NCBI GenBank assembly: GCA_963754125.1
Contig: CAVWEX010000002.1
Coordinates: 124,001-188,000 of the forward strand
Reading direction: 5' to 3'
Length of the DNA: 64,000 bases
Origin: RPQJ01 sp963754125
Lineage (GTDB): Bacteria; Pseudomonadota; Gammaproteobacteria; Steroidobacterales; Steroidobacteraceae
Both the position numbers and the translations under genes were made by a program. The notes beneath the pieces were generated by a model that was not told the DNA's origin, did not search any database, and was given only the letters and a program-made list of their open reading frames with translations. Below, piece after piece: positions 51,076-63,101 of this stretch. Position 1 is the stretch's first letter; the number at the start of each line of letters is the position of its first letter.

Positions 51076-52581
51076 TTGGCCAAGCCGCCCGCGCTTCTCC
51101 CTGACGTCCTCGCTGCTGTCGACCTCGGGTCGAACAGCTTTCACATGGTGGTCGCGCGCTATACGTACGGCCAGCTGGTGATCGTCGATCGCCTGCGGGA
51201 GATGGTGCGGCTCGCGGCCGGGCTCGACTCGCAGGACCGGCTTTCCCGCGAGGCCGTGGACCGGGCGATGGAGTGCCTCGAGCGCTTCGGTCAGCGGCTG
51301 CGCGACATGAGGGCCGAGCGCGTGCGCGTGGTCGGCACCAACACCCTGCGCAAGGCACGGCGCAAGGGGGCGTTCCTCGACCGTGCGCGCGAGGCGCTCG
51401 GACATCCGATCGAGATCATCTCCGGCGTCGAGGAAGCGCGCCTGATCTACCTGGGCGTGTCGCACACCACGCCAAGCGAGGGCGGCCGTCGCCTGGTGGT
51501 GGACATCGGCGGGGGCAGCACCGAACTCATCATCGGCGAGGGGCTCGAGGCCCGGCGCCTCGAGAGCCTCTACATGGGCTGCGTGAGCCTGAGTGCCGGG
51601 TTCTTCGCGGACGGAGTCATCACCGAGAAGCGCATGAAGCGGGCCCGTACCGCGGCGCAGCTCGAGATCGAGCCCGTCATGGCGCGCTTCCGCCGCTCTG
51701 AGTGGGACACGGCCTTCGGCGCGTCGGGAACCCTCAGGGCCGTGGCCGACACGCTCGCGGCGCGCGGCACGGCGCGCGGCGGCATCGACCGCGAGGGCGT
51801 CGAATGGCTGCTCGGGGAGTGCCTGCGCGCAGGGGAGGTGGACCGGCTGCGGCTGCCCGGCCTCGCGCCGGAGCGTCAGGAAATCATGCCCGGCGGCCTC
51901 GCGATCATCATCGAGGTCTTCAACATGCTCGGCATCGACCACATGCGGGTCGCCGACGGCGCGCTGCGCGAGGGCCTGCTCTACGACCTCGTCGGCCGCC
52001 TGACCGACGAGGACGCGCGCTGGCGCAGCGTTCGCGCGCTCGAGGCGCGCTTCCACGTCGATGCGGTCCAGGCCGGGCGTGTCGAAGCCACGGCGGTCGC
52101 CTTCCTGGGCCAGGTGCGCGAGGGCTGGAAGCTCGACGAGCCGCTCGCCGAGCTCGCGCTGCGCTGGGCCGCGCGCCTGCACGAGGTCGGGCTCGACATC
52201 GCGCATTCCCACTACCACAAGCACGGCGCGTACCTGTTGCAGCACGCGGACCTGCCCGGGTTTCCGCGCGAGGAACAGCAACTGCTCGCCGCCGTGGTGG
52301 GCAGCCACCGTCGCAAGCTCAACCTCGCCCTGCTCGAGGACCTCGTACCGCCCTGGCACCTCAAGGCCGAGTTCCTCATCGTGCTGCTCAGGCTCGCGGT
52401 GCTGCTGCATCGCGCGCGCGGCTCGCGGGCGATGCCCGAGATCGCCCTGAAGGTCCGCGGACGGTCGCTCGAAGTCGGGTTCCCGAAGGGCTGGCTCGCC
52501 GAGCATCCGCTGACGGCGGCCGACCTGGAGCAGGAGTGCGAGTTCCTGCAGGCCGCTGGATTCCGCCTGCGCGCGCAGTGA
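51076..52581 (+). CDS. ppx: Exopolyphosphatase Ppx/GppA family
   Basis: A 501-residue enzyme releasing phosphate from polyphosphate ends (or from pppGpp for GppA). N-terminal actin-like fold: AAVDLGSNSFHMVVARYTYG, VVGTNTLRKARRKGAFLDRARE, GVEEARLIYLGVSHT, and LVVDIGGGSTELIIGE. C-terminal HD-type domain (about 310-501) has EVGLDIAHSHYHKHGAYLLQHADLPGF. Only in-frame start near the erpA stop is TTG 51076. Full length and domain order favour Ppx. Confidence 0.88.
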   Translation: MAKPPALLPDVLAAVDLGSNSFHMVVARYTYGQLVIVDRLREMVRLAAGLDSQDRLSREAVDRAMECLERFGQRLRDMRAERVRVVGTNTLRKARRKGAFLDRAREALGHPIEIISGVEEARLIYLGVSHTTPSEGGRRLVVDIGGGSTELIIGEGLEARRLESLYMGCVSLSAGFFADGVITEKRMKRARTAAQLEIEPVMARFRRSEWDTAFGASGTLRAVADTLAARGTARGGIDREGVEWLLGECLRAGEVDRLRLPGLAPERQEIMPGGLAIIIEVFNMLGIDHMRVADGALREGLLYDLVGRLTDEDARWRSVRALEARFHVDAVQAGRVEATAVAFLGQVREGWKLDEPLAELALRWAARLHEVGLDIAHSHYHKHGAYLLQHADLPGFPREEQQLLAAVVGSHRRKLNLALLEDLVPPWHLKAEFLIVLLRLAVLLHRARGSRAMPEIALKVRGRSLEVGFPKGWLAEHPLTAADLEQECEFLQAAGFRLRAQ

Positions 52582-52586
52582 GCGGG

Positions 52587-52608
52587 TGCGCGGGCGGTAT
52601 CCCGCGCA
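52587..52608. terminator. GC hairpin between convergent ppx and peptidase
   Basis: TGCGCGGG (52587-52594) pairs with CCCGCGCA (52601-52608) around six bases, ten bases before the stop of the opposite-strand peptidase gene. No T-tract. Probable bidirectional terminator. Confidence 0.4.
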
Positions 52609-52617
52609 GGCTTCCGA

Positions 52618-53937
52618 TCAGTTGCGTGCCACGACCCCGGACTCGCCGCGGTCGGTCAGCTGCAGCTGGGCGAGCGCGGCACTGGCGGTGGTTCGGAACT
52701 CCCCTGCGTAGCGCGTCGGTACCTCGGTGTTCGGTAACGGCACGGTCGAAGGGTTCTTGTGCTGGCCGTTCACCCGGTACTCGTAATGCAGGTGGGGCCC
52801 GGTGGAGGCGCCGGTCGTGCCCACGTAGCCGATGATCTCGCCCTGCTGGACGGACCGCCCGGTGCGGCCAGACTTTCCGAAACGCGACATGTGCGCATAC
52901 AGGGTGGTCACGCCCCGTCCGTGGTCAATGATCACGGTGTTGCCATAACCGCCTTTCCGTCCGGCAAAATGCACGCGGCCGTCGCCGGCCGCCCAGATTG
53001 GCGTTCCAGTCGGTGCAGCGTAATCGACGCCTTGGTGGGCGCGCACCCGACCGCTGATGGGGTGCAGGCGGCGGGGGTTGAAGCCCGAGCTGATGCGCGT
53101 GAAATCGAGCGGGGCACGCAGAAACGCCTTGCGCATGCCGCGCCCGTCCGGCGTGAAGTAGCCGCGCACGGCGCCGTCCGCCGACTCGAACCAAACGGCA
53201 CGGTGGGTGCGACCCTGGTTGACGAACTCGGCAGCGAGGACGCGACCGTCGCTTACGTAACGCCCGTCCTGGAACTTGCGCTGGTAGATCACGCTGATCT
53301 CGTCGCCGCGTCGGATGTCGAGCGCGAAGTCGATGTCCCAGCCGAAGATCTCGTTGGCGAGCACCATGATCGTCTCGGCCGACATCCCGGCATCGCGACC
53401 CGCCGCGAACAGCGATGAGTCGATACGAGCGCGCGTCGCGGCGACTTCGACCTCGAGCGGGTTCTCGACGTAGTTGACGGCGAAGCCGCCGCCGGCGCGC
53501 GACACGGACAGCGTCAGCGTGTCGCTGATGCGGCGGTTGAGCGACTGCAGCGCGCCGTCGATGTGCGTGAGCGTGATGATGTCGCCCGGCCGCAGCAGGT
53601 CGATGGCCTTGCGCGCGTCCGGGAGCTGGCGCAGTTCCGACACCGTCGCGATGTCGACGCCGACCGAGCGGAAGATTCGGTCGAGGGTATCGTTGCGCTT
53701 TACTGTCACTTCGACGCTGCGGGGGCCGGCGTCGGACGTGCCGGCGTTGAGCGGGTCTGTCGCCGCCGCCAGTTCAGTGAGATCCAGGGAGGTCGGGAGG
53801 TCGTTGGCGGGTGGCGCGGAGATGAACAGCATGGCCGTGACGGCCACGGGCACCAAGGACGCAGCGAGCAGCAGGCGGCGTCCGGCCGCGACGGGGCGGG
53901 GCGCGACGCGCGCGGCACCGCGGAAATCAATAGCCAT
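52618..53937 (-). CDS. M23-family murein peptidase
   Basis: A 439-residue periplasmic zinc endopeptidase. N-terminal membrane anchor (LLLAASLVPVAVTAMLFISA), an OapA/LysM-like segment (VEVTVKRNDTLDRIFRSVGV, residues about 75-150), a helical middle and the LytM domain from about 300: HQGVDYAAPTGTPIWAAGDG, GYGNTVIIDHG, and HLHYEYRVNG (zinc/catalytic His). MepM-like organisation, cleaving D,D crosslinks is the likely role. Its promoter is at 53969-53997. Divergent from tyrS. Confidence 0.92.
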   Translation of the reverse strand: MAIDFRGAARVAPRPVAAGRRLLLAASLVPVAVTAMLFISAPPANDLPTSLDLTELAAATDPLNAGTSDAGPRSVEVTVKRNDTLDRIFRSVGVDIATVSELRQLPDARKAIDLLRPGDIITLTHIDGALQSLNRRISDTLTLSVSRAGGGFAVNYVENPLEVEVAATRARIDSSLFAAGRDAGMSAETIMVLANEIFGWDIDFALDIRRGDEISVIYQRKFQDGRYVSDGRVLAAEFVNQGRTHRAVWFESADGAVRGYFTPDGRGMRKAFLRAPLDFTRISSGFNPRRLHPISGRVRAHQGVDYAAPTGTPIWAAGDGRVHFAGRKGGYGNTVIIDHGRGVTTLYAHMSRFGKSGRTGRSVQQGEIIGYVGTTGASTGPHLHYEYRVNGQHKNPSTVPLPNTEVPTRYAGEFRTTASAALAQLQLTDRGESGVVARN

Positions 53938-53968
53938 CAACGATAGACCCCCACGAAAAGCTGCGCGT

Positions 53969-53997
53969 AAGGTAGTTGCGCCGGCGCCACGCGTCAA
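53969..53997 (-). promoter_or_regulatory. Sigma-70-type promoter of the M23 peptidase
   Basis: On minus, TTGACG (53992-53997) lies 17 bases before TACCTT (53969-53974). The predicted start near 53962 leaves a short leader of about 25 bases to the ATG at 53937. Confidence 0.5.
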
Positions 53998-54150
53998 CTG
54001 TAAAATTGGACGAAATTTCCTGCTTTCACAGGCGCTTGCGTCGCGTATGTCGAATTCGTGACGGGCATCTCGATGCGGCCGCGCGATTGCCTGCCGATCA
54101 CCGAGCCCATAGAGTCCGGCGGCTCTCCCACGCTGACGCGACCGAAAACC

Positions 54151-55356
54151 ATGCTCACTCCCCAAGACCAGCTAGACGAGCTTCGCCGCGGCGCCGCCGA
54201 GGTCCTCCTTGAGGCCGACCTGCTTCGCAAGCTGCAGCAGGGCCGGCCGCTGCGTATCAAGGCGGGCTTCGATCCGACGGCCCCGGACCTCCATCTCGGG
54301 CATACGGTGCTGATCAACAAGATGGCGTTGTTCCAGCGACTCGGCCATGAGGTCATCTTCCTGATCGGCGATTTCACGGGACTGATCGGCGACCCGAGCG
54401 GACGTAACGCGACGCGTCCTCCGCTTACGCCCGACGACGTCAAAGCCAATGCCGAAACGTATCAGGCGCAGATATTCAAGATCCTCGACCCCGATCGCAC
54501 GCGAGTGGACTTCAACTCGCGCTGGATGGGGACGATGAATGCCGCCGGGCTCGTCCAGCTCGCGGCCCGGCACACCGTGGCTCGAATGCTCGAGCGCGAC
54601 GACTTCGCCAAGCGGTACCGGTCCGGCCAGGCGATCGCCATCCACGAATTTCTCTACCCGCTGGTCCAGGGCTACGACTCGGTCGCGCTGCAGGCGGACG
54701 TGGAGCTCGGCGGGACCGACCAGAAGTTCAACCTGCTGGTCGGCAGGCAGTTGCAGGAGGCCTACGGGCAGGAGCCGCAGGTGGTGGTGACCATGCCGCT
54801 GCTCGAGGGCCTGGACGGCGTCAACAAGATGTCGAAGTCGCTCGGCAACTACATTGGCATCACCGAGGAGCCGGACCAGATGTTCGGCAAGTTGATGTCG
54901 ATCTCGGACGAGTTGATGTGGCGTTACTTCGACCTCTTGTCGTTCCGCGCGAACGTCGAACTCGGGCGCCTCAGGCAGTCCGTCGCCGAGGGGCGCAATC
55001 CGCGCGACGTCAAGTTCGAGCTGGCTGTGGAAATCGTCGATCGCTTCCACGGGGCGGGCAGCGGTGCGCGCGCCCTGGACGGGTTCGTCGCGCGCTTCCA
55101 GCAAGGCGCGCTGCCGGACGACCTCGCGGAGGTGACTCTGGTGGCTGCGGGCGGGCCACTCGGCATCGCTCAGTTGCTGAAGGCCGCCGGGCTGGTGCCA
55201 AGCACCAGTGATGCCTACCGGCAACTCAAGCAGGGTGCGGTCCGCGTGGACGGCGAACGCGTGGACGACGGCGATCTCACGTTCGCGGTCGGGGCGCGAC
55301 ACGTTTTCCAGGTGGGCAAGCGCCGCCTCGCGCGCGTGACCATCGCGACGGAATGA
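54151..55356 (+). CDS. tyrS: Tyrosyl-tRNA synthetase
   Basis: A 401-residue class I synthetase. Signature HLGH (FDPTAPDLHLGHTVLINKM) and KMSKS (LEGLDGVNKMSKSLGNYIG) bracket the ATP site; GDFTGLIGDPSGRN and DVELGGTDQKFNLLVGR bind tyrosine/ATP. The C-terminal S4 RNA-binding domain begins about 340 (AYRQLKQGAVRVDGERVDDG). Start ATG 54151 because the open frame extending to 54058 lacks similarity. It precedes the rRNA operon on the same strand, 370 bases upstream of 16S. Confidence 0.95.
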   Translation: MLTPQDQLDELRRGAAEVLLEADLLRKLQQGRPLRIKAGFDPTAPDLHLGHTVLINKMALFQRLGHEVIFLIGDFTGLIGDPSGRNATRPPLTPDDVKANAETYQAQIFKILDPDRTRVDFNSRWMGTMNAAGLVQLAARHTVARMLERDDFAKRYRSGQAIAIHEFLYPLVQGYDSVALQADVELGGTDQKFNLLVGRQLQEAYGQEPQVVVTMPLLEGLDGVNKMSKSLGNYIGITEEPDQMFGKLMSISDELMWRYFDLLSFRANVELGRLRQSVAEGRNPRDVKFELAVEIVDRFHGAGSGARALDGFVARFQQGALPDDLAEVTLVAAGGPLGIAQLLKAAGLVPSTSDAYRQLKQGAVRVDGERVDDGDLTFAVGARHVFQVGKRRLARVTIATE

Positions 55357-55419
55357 CTGCTTTTTCCGATGCCGGAGCGTTGTCAAGTTCCGCGGCGCGG
55401 AATGGATTCTGCGCGGGTG

Positions 55420-55447
55420 TTGACGGCGCGTTCGGCGCCGCTATACT
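55420..55447 (+). promoter_or_regulatory. rRNA operon promoter P1
   Basis: TTGACG (55420-55425), a 16-base spacer and TATACT (55442-55447). A GC-rich discriminator (GCGCGC) follows, as expected for stringently controlled rRNA promoters. Together with P2 it forms the usual tandem pair. Confidence 0.7.
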
Positions 55448-55526
55448 GCGCGCCCTTCCGCTGCGACCTCGGATATCCGGTGGTCGAGTCGGTCACCCTC
55501 CCGGCAGAAAATTCTGCTTGGCGGTG

Positions 55527-55554
55527 TTGACAGTCACGCGGAATGCCGCATAAT
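55527..55554 (+). promoter_or_regulatory. rRNA operon promoter P2
   Basis: A perfect TTGACA (55527-55532), a 16-base spacer and CATAAT (55549-55554), followed by the GC discriminator TCGCGG. It lies about 107 bases downstream of P1. Confidence 0.75.
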
Positions 55555-55586
55555 TCGCGGTCTGCCTCGGGCCTAGCTTCCGGGGT

Positions 55587-55597
55587 CGCTCTTTAAA
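55587..55597 (+). promoter_or_regulatory. rRNA leader boxA antitermination site
   Basis: CGCTCTTTAAA matches the boxA consensus (TGCTCTTTAA) and lies in the leader about 130 bases before 16S. A weaker boxA, GTTCTTTAAC at 57651-57660, precedes 23S. Nus-factor-dependent antitermination is the known role. Confidence 0.75.
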
Positions 55598-55603
55598 AAT
55601 CGA

Positions 55604-55630
55604 AACAGGTAATTTGTGTGGGGACTCGCG
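55604..55630 (+). other. 5' half of the 16S processing stem
   Basis: AACAGGTAAtTTGtGTGGGG (first part) and ACTCGCG are complementary to 57290-57316 with only two mismatches. The long stem would enclose the 16S region and is the expected RNase III substrate. Confidence 0.8.
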
Positions 55631-55725
55631 TCAGTCGTTTGCAAGCGCAAACACGGCGAGTACCAATTAGCCAGTTAATTACTGAAACTAGTTGGGATTC
55701 TCTCCGAGCTAAAGTCGCAAGACTT

Positions 55726-57262
<1,537 letters not shown>

Positions 57263-57289
57263 AAAGACCAGCGCGAACTTTCGGTTGCG

Positions 57290-57316
57290 CGCGAGTCCCC
57301 ACTCAAGTTACCTGTT
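57290..57316 (+). other. 3' half of the 16S processing stem
   Basis: Complementary to the leader at 55604-55630. It lies 28 bases after the 3' end of 16S, before the tRNA genes. Confidence 0.8.
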
Positions 57317-57382
57317 TTGGTGTCCATGAAGCTGGACTGATCGCCGGCGTTCCGGGCCTTGCCTGGGAATGTCTCGAAAGCC

Positions 57383-57459
57383 GGGTCTGTAGCTCAGTTG
57401 GTCAGAGCGCACCCCTGATAAGGGTGAGGCCGGAAGTTCGAATCTTCCCAGACCCACCA
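57383..57459 (+). tRNA. tRNA-Ile (GAT)
   Basis: 77 bases including encoded CCA. GGGTCTG pairs with CAGACCC, discriminator A. The anticodon loop is CTGATAA (GAT), T-arm GTTCGAATC. Spacer tRNA in the conserved 16S-Ile-Ala-23S order. Confidence 0.97.
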
Positions 57460-57477
57460 TTCGGGGGATCTGACCGA

Positions 57478-57553
57478 GGGGCCATAGCTCAGCTGGGAGA
57501 GCACCTGCTTTGCAAGCAGGGGGTCGCCGGTTCGATCCCGGCTGGCTCCACCA
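57478..57553 (+). tRNA. tRNA-Ala (TGC)
   Basis: 76 bases with CCA encoded. GGGGCCA pairs with TGGCTCC (one G-U), anticodon loop TTTGCAA (TGC), T-arm GTTCGATCC. Second tRNA of the spacer, 18 bases after tRNA-Ile. Confidence 0.97.
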
Positions 57554-57650
57554 GGTCCCGCTTCATTGGTCGCGCGTAACCACGCATGTACCGTGTCGCT
57601 TGTTGCGATGCATGCGTGGTTGCACGCGCCGCAGTGACCTGCGGGCGCGC

Positions 57651-57660
57651 GTTCTTTAAC
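57651..57660 (+). promoter_or_regulatory. boxA-like element before 23S
   Basis: GTTCTTTAAC resembles boxA and lies in the spacer about 130 bases before 23S, the usual place of the second antitermination site. Confidence 0.55.
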
Positions 57661-57665
57661 AATAT

Positions 57666-57725
57666 GAATTGGGTATGACGCCGAGGATCAAGTTGATTCA
57701 ACTTGAGAATCGAAAGCGTGTCGCA
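57666..57725 (+). other. 5' half of the 23S processing stem
   Basis: GAATTGGGTATGAC (57666-57679) and AAGCGTGTCGCA (57714-57725) are exactly complementary to 60770-60783 and 60758-60769. This is an RNase III type stem enclosing 23S. Confidence 0.8.
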
Positions 57726-57791
57726 TTCGCGAGAGAGATACCAGCTGATGAGATTATTTGGTCCATGACCCCAGAACGATTGGGGTTATAT

Positions 57792-60694
<2,903 letters not shown>

Positions 60695-60757
60695 AACACC
60701 CAATCGGTCTGGATCCGGTCCAGCCGGTGGTGTAAGTCAGCGCGGTGTCCGCGCGAC

Positions 60758-60783
60758 TGCGACACGCTTGTCATACCCAATTC
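60758..60783 (+). other. 3' half of the 23S processing stem
   Basis: TGCGACACGCTT and GTCATACCCAATTC are exact complements of two blocks upstream of 23S (57714-57725 and 57666-57679). Confidence 0.8.
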
Positions 60784-60825
60784 GATCTTTTTCATGCCCC
60801 GTGAAAGCGGGAGCGTGAGCCGGTT

Positions 60826-60944
60826 TGCCTGGCGGCCATAGCGAGCGGGAACCACCCGATCCCTTTTCGAACTCGGAAGTGAAAACGCTCTGCGCCGATG
60901 GTAGTGTGGTCTTCGACCATGCAAGAGTAGGTCACTGCCAGGCT
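60826..60944 (+). rRNA. rrf: 5S ribosomal RNA
   Basis: About 119 bases. TGCCTGGCGGCC at the 5' end pairs with GCCAGGC at the 3' end. The interior has CGAACTCGGAAGTGAAAACG and GCGCCGATGGTAGTGTGG. Closing gene of the operon. Confidence 0.95.
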
Positions 60945-60954
60945 CTTGAAACGC

Positions 60955-60990
60955 AACCCCCGACGGAGACATCCGTCGGGGGTTTTTTAT
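60955..60990 (+). terminator. rRNA operon terminator
   Basis: AACCCCCGACGGA (60955-60967) pairs perfectly with TCCGTCGGGGGTT (60972-60984) around GACA. Six T bases follow from 60983. A textbook rho-independent terminator. Confidence 0.93.
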
Positions 60991-61186
60991 TTCTGTTCGG
61001 GCGGCGCGGTGGGCCCGCCAGCGCCCGCCGCGCGGTCCTGCGGCGCTCCGCTGGAGACGATGACTGCCACATGCCTGGCGGTCAGTACGCCACATTTGGC
61101 AGGTTGGAGCGTGCTGCCGCCATCGGGTTGGCGGCAGATTGCGCACAAACGGTTGATTCAGAGGAGCAATCCATGACGCTCGGTGT

Positions 61187-61203
61187 CTGGCACGCGTTAT
61201 GCA
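61187..61203 (+). promoter_or_regulatory. Candidate sigma-54 promoter of the octaheme cytochrome
   Basis: CTGGCACG-CGTT-ATGCA matches the -24/-12 consensus with one mismatch (A for T). GG and GC are separated by ten bases. Predicted start near 61214, so the leader is about 30 bases. The rRNA terminator ends 196 bases upstream, so the gene needs its own promoter. Confidence 0.55.
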
Positions 61204-61242
61204 GAGTCCACTCCAGAACAGTGACTGACGCCGGGAGTGGCA

Positions 61243-63030
61243 ATGATGAGCGCATACGCACACCGAACGACGCGATGGACGGCTTTGGCTTCCGTCCTGC
61301 TGCTGGCCGCGAGCCTGGTTGGCTGCGAAGGGGACGACGGCAGGAATGGTACCGCCGGCACGCCGGGCACGCCGGGTACGCCGGGCACGCCCGGTACACC
61401 AGGCCTCAGCTGCTGGGATCTCAACCAGAACGGCGTGCCGGATTTCCCGGCCGAGGACACTAACAAGGACGGCGTGATCGACGTACTCGATTGCCGCACG
61501 CCGTCGGGCGCTTATGACCCCGTGAGCCTGCACAAGGGCTATTTCACCGAGAACACCTTCACAGGCACCAGTCAGTGCCTGAACTGCCACGGCAAGATCG
61601 GCGACGACGTAATGCAGACCGCCCATTGGAATTGGGAAGGCACGGTCTCCGGCATCAAGGGTTTCGAGGGCACCATCCACGGCAAGAAGGACCTGCTCAA
61701 CAACTTCTGCCTGGCCGTGCCAACCAACGAAGGCCGGTGCGCGCAATGTCACATCGGCTATGGCTGGGGCGACAAGAACTTCGACTTCGGCAATCCCAAG
61801 AACATCGACTGCCTCGCCTGCCACGACCAGACGGGTACCTACAAGAAGGTCGCGACTCCGAATCTCGCCAATCCGCCGCTCGTGGGTGGCCCCGACCCGA
61901 GCGTGGACCTGCAGAAGGTTGCGCAAAGCGTCGGCCTGAACCAAGGCGTGCCGCCGCGTTCGACCTGCGTGTTCTGCCACAGCCGCGCGGGCGGTGACGA
62001 CAACGTCAAGCACGGCGACATTTCGACACGCATGGGCTTCGCCAAGGCCACTGACCCCGCGGCCGACCCAGCCAAGTACCTGAGCCGCAGCGAAGATGTG
62101 CACATGGGTTACGACCCGGTCACCAAGACGGGCGGCGACATGGCCTGCGTCGCCTGCCACCAGGTGAAGAAGGACGCCTCCGGCAACATGATCGACCACG
62201 GCATCGGCGGCTTCATGTTCCACTCGGTGGACGAGGGCGTGATGAAGGGCTGCACGGACTGCCACGGTGAGGCCGCCAGCATCCACGCGGGTACCTCGGT
62301 GCAGTCGATCGTTGAGTCGCAGCAGCACGGCCGACTTGCCTGCCAGGTCTGCCACATCCCGGCCTTCGCGCGAAAGGTCGCGACCTACGTCGACTGGAAG
62401 TGGTCGCTCGCAGGGCAGGACGCCCGCCCGGCCGACTGTTCGGCGACGCCGACTGGCGTGGCGGCCGACGGCACCACGCAGCGTGCGACCTACTCGAAGA
62501 TGAAGGGCTGCTTCACCTGGGGCACCAGCGTGCGACCAACGCTGCGTTACTACGACGGCAAGTGGAACCGCATGATCGTCGGGTTCAACAACACGTATAC
62601 GACCACGCCCGTGGACCTCGGCTCGCCGTCCGCGACCTACAAGGATCCGGCCGCCAAGATCTACCCGTTCAAGAAGATGATCGGCAACCAGGTCGCAGAC
62701 ACGGGCAGAAAGGTCATGGCCATCCCGCACCTGTATGGCACGGCGGCCGGCCCGAACGCTTACTGGTCGAAGTATGACTGGCTCGGCTCGCTGGGCGATG
62801 CGTCCGCCTACCTGCCGGCCTACAACACGGGCCCGCAGGCCGTCGTAGCCGAGTACGGGTTCGTCGACACCGTGATGCTCCTCAAGGTGGACCACGAGAT
62901 CGCGCCGAGCGAGCAGGCGCTCGGCATGGGCGGCGACTGCGCCGACTGCCACTTCTCCGGTCAGGTCGATTGGCCGGCGCTGGGTTGGACGAAAGATCCG
63001 ACCGATGGCGGCACTCAGACGCTTCCCTGA
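61243..63030 (+). CDS. Octaheme c-type cytochrome lipoprotein (OTR-like) with collagen-like linker
   Basis: About 595 residues. GGGAG precedes ATG 61243 (ATG 61246 and GTG 61237 are alternatives). Signal peptide ends in lipobox SLVGC (Cys28). Nine Gly-X-Y triplets follow (residues 30-56, mostly GTP), then EF-hand/dockerin-like DTNKDGVIDVLD. Eight CXXCH haem sites: CLNCH, CAQCH, CLACH, CVFCH, CVACH, CTDCH, CQVCH, CADCH. Count and layout fit octaheme tetrathionate-reductase-like cytochromes; the substrate is unknown. A short Gly-X-Y stretch after the lipid cysteine also occurs, as I recall, in Shewanella MtrC, so outer-membrane exposure is plausible. Confidence 0.88.
   Translation: MMSAYAHRTTRWTALASVLLLAASLVGCEGDDGRNGTAGTPGTPGTPGTPGTPGLSCWDLNQNGVPDFPAEDTNKDGVIDVLDCRTPSGAYDPVSLHKGYFTENTFTGTSQCLNCHGKIGDDVMQTAHWNWEGTVSGIKGFEGTIHGKKDLLNNFCLAVPTNEGRCAQCHIGYGWGDKNFDFGNPKNIDCLACHDQTGTYKKVATPNLANPPLVGGPDPSVDLQKVAQSVGLNQGVPPRSTCVFCHSRAGGDDNVKHGDISTRMGFAKATDPAADPAKYLSRSEDVHMGYDPVTKTGGDMACVACHQVKKDASGNMIDHGIGGFMFHSVDEGVMKGCTDCHGEAASIHAGTSVQSIVESQQHGRLACQVCHIPAFARKVATYVDWKWSLAGQDARPADCSATPTGVAADGTTQRATYSKMKGCFTWGTSVRPTLRYYDGKWNRMIVGFNNTYTTTPVDLGSPSATYKDPAAKIYPFKKMIGNQVADTGRKVMAIPHLYGTAAGPNAYWSKYDWLGSLGDASAYLPAYNTGPQAVVAEYGFVDTVMLLKVDHEIAPSEQALGMGGDCADCHFSGQVDWPALGWTKDPTDGGTQTLP
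61357..61401 (+). repeat. Tandem 9-bp repeat encoding GTP triplets
   Basis: Five copies of a GGCACGCCG-type unit encode five GTP triplets of the collagen-like segment (GGC/GGT, ACG/ACA and CCG/CCC/CCA variants). Its length could change in frame by slippage. Confidence 0.75.
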
Positions 63031-63062
63031 CTGATCCCCCCCTGGCGTCCCTGTGGACGCGT

Positions 63063-63098
63063 TGCCCCCGCATCGTCTCGATGCGGGGGCATTTTTTT
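63063..63098 (+). terminator. Terminator after the octaheme cytochrome
   Basis: TGCCCCCGCATCG (63063-63075) pairs perfectly with CGATGCGGGGGCA (63079-63091) around TCT, followed by seven T bases. The minus-strand gene stops 4 bases further, so the hairpin may also serve it. Confidence 0.92.
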
Positions 63099-63101
63099 CG
63101 G

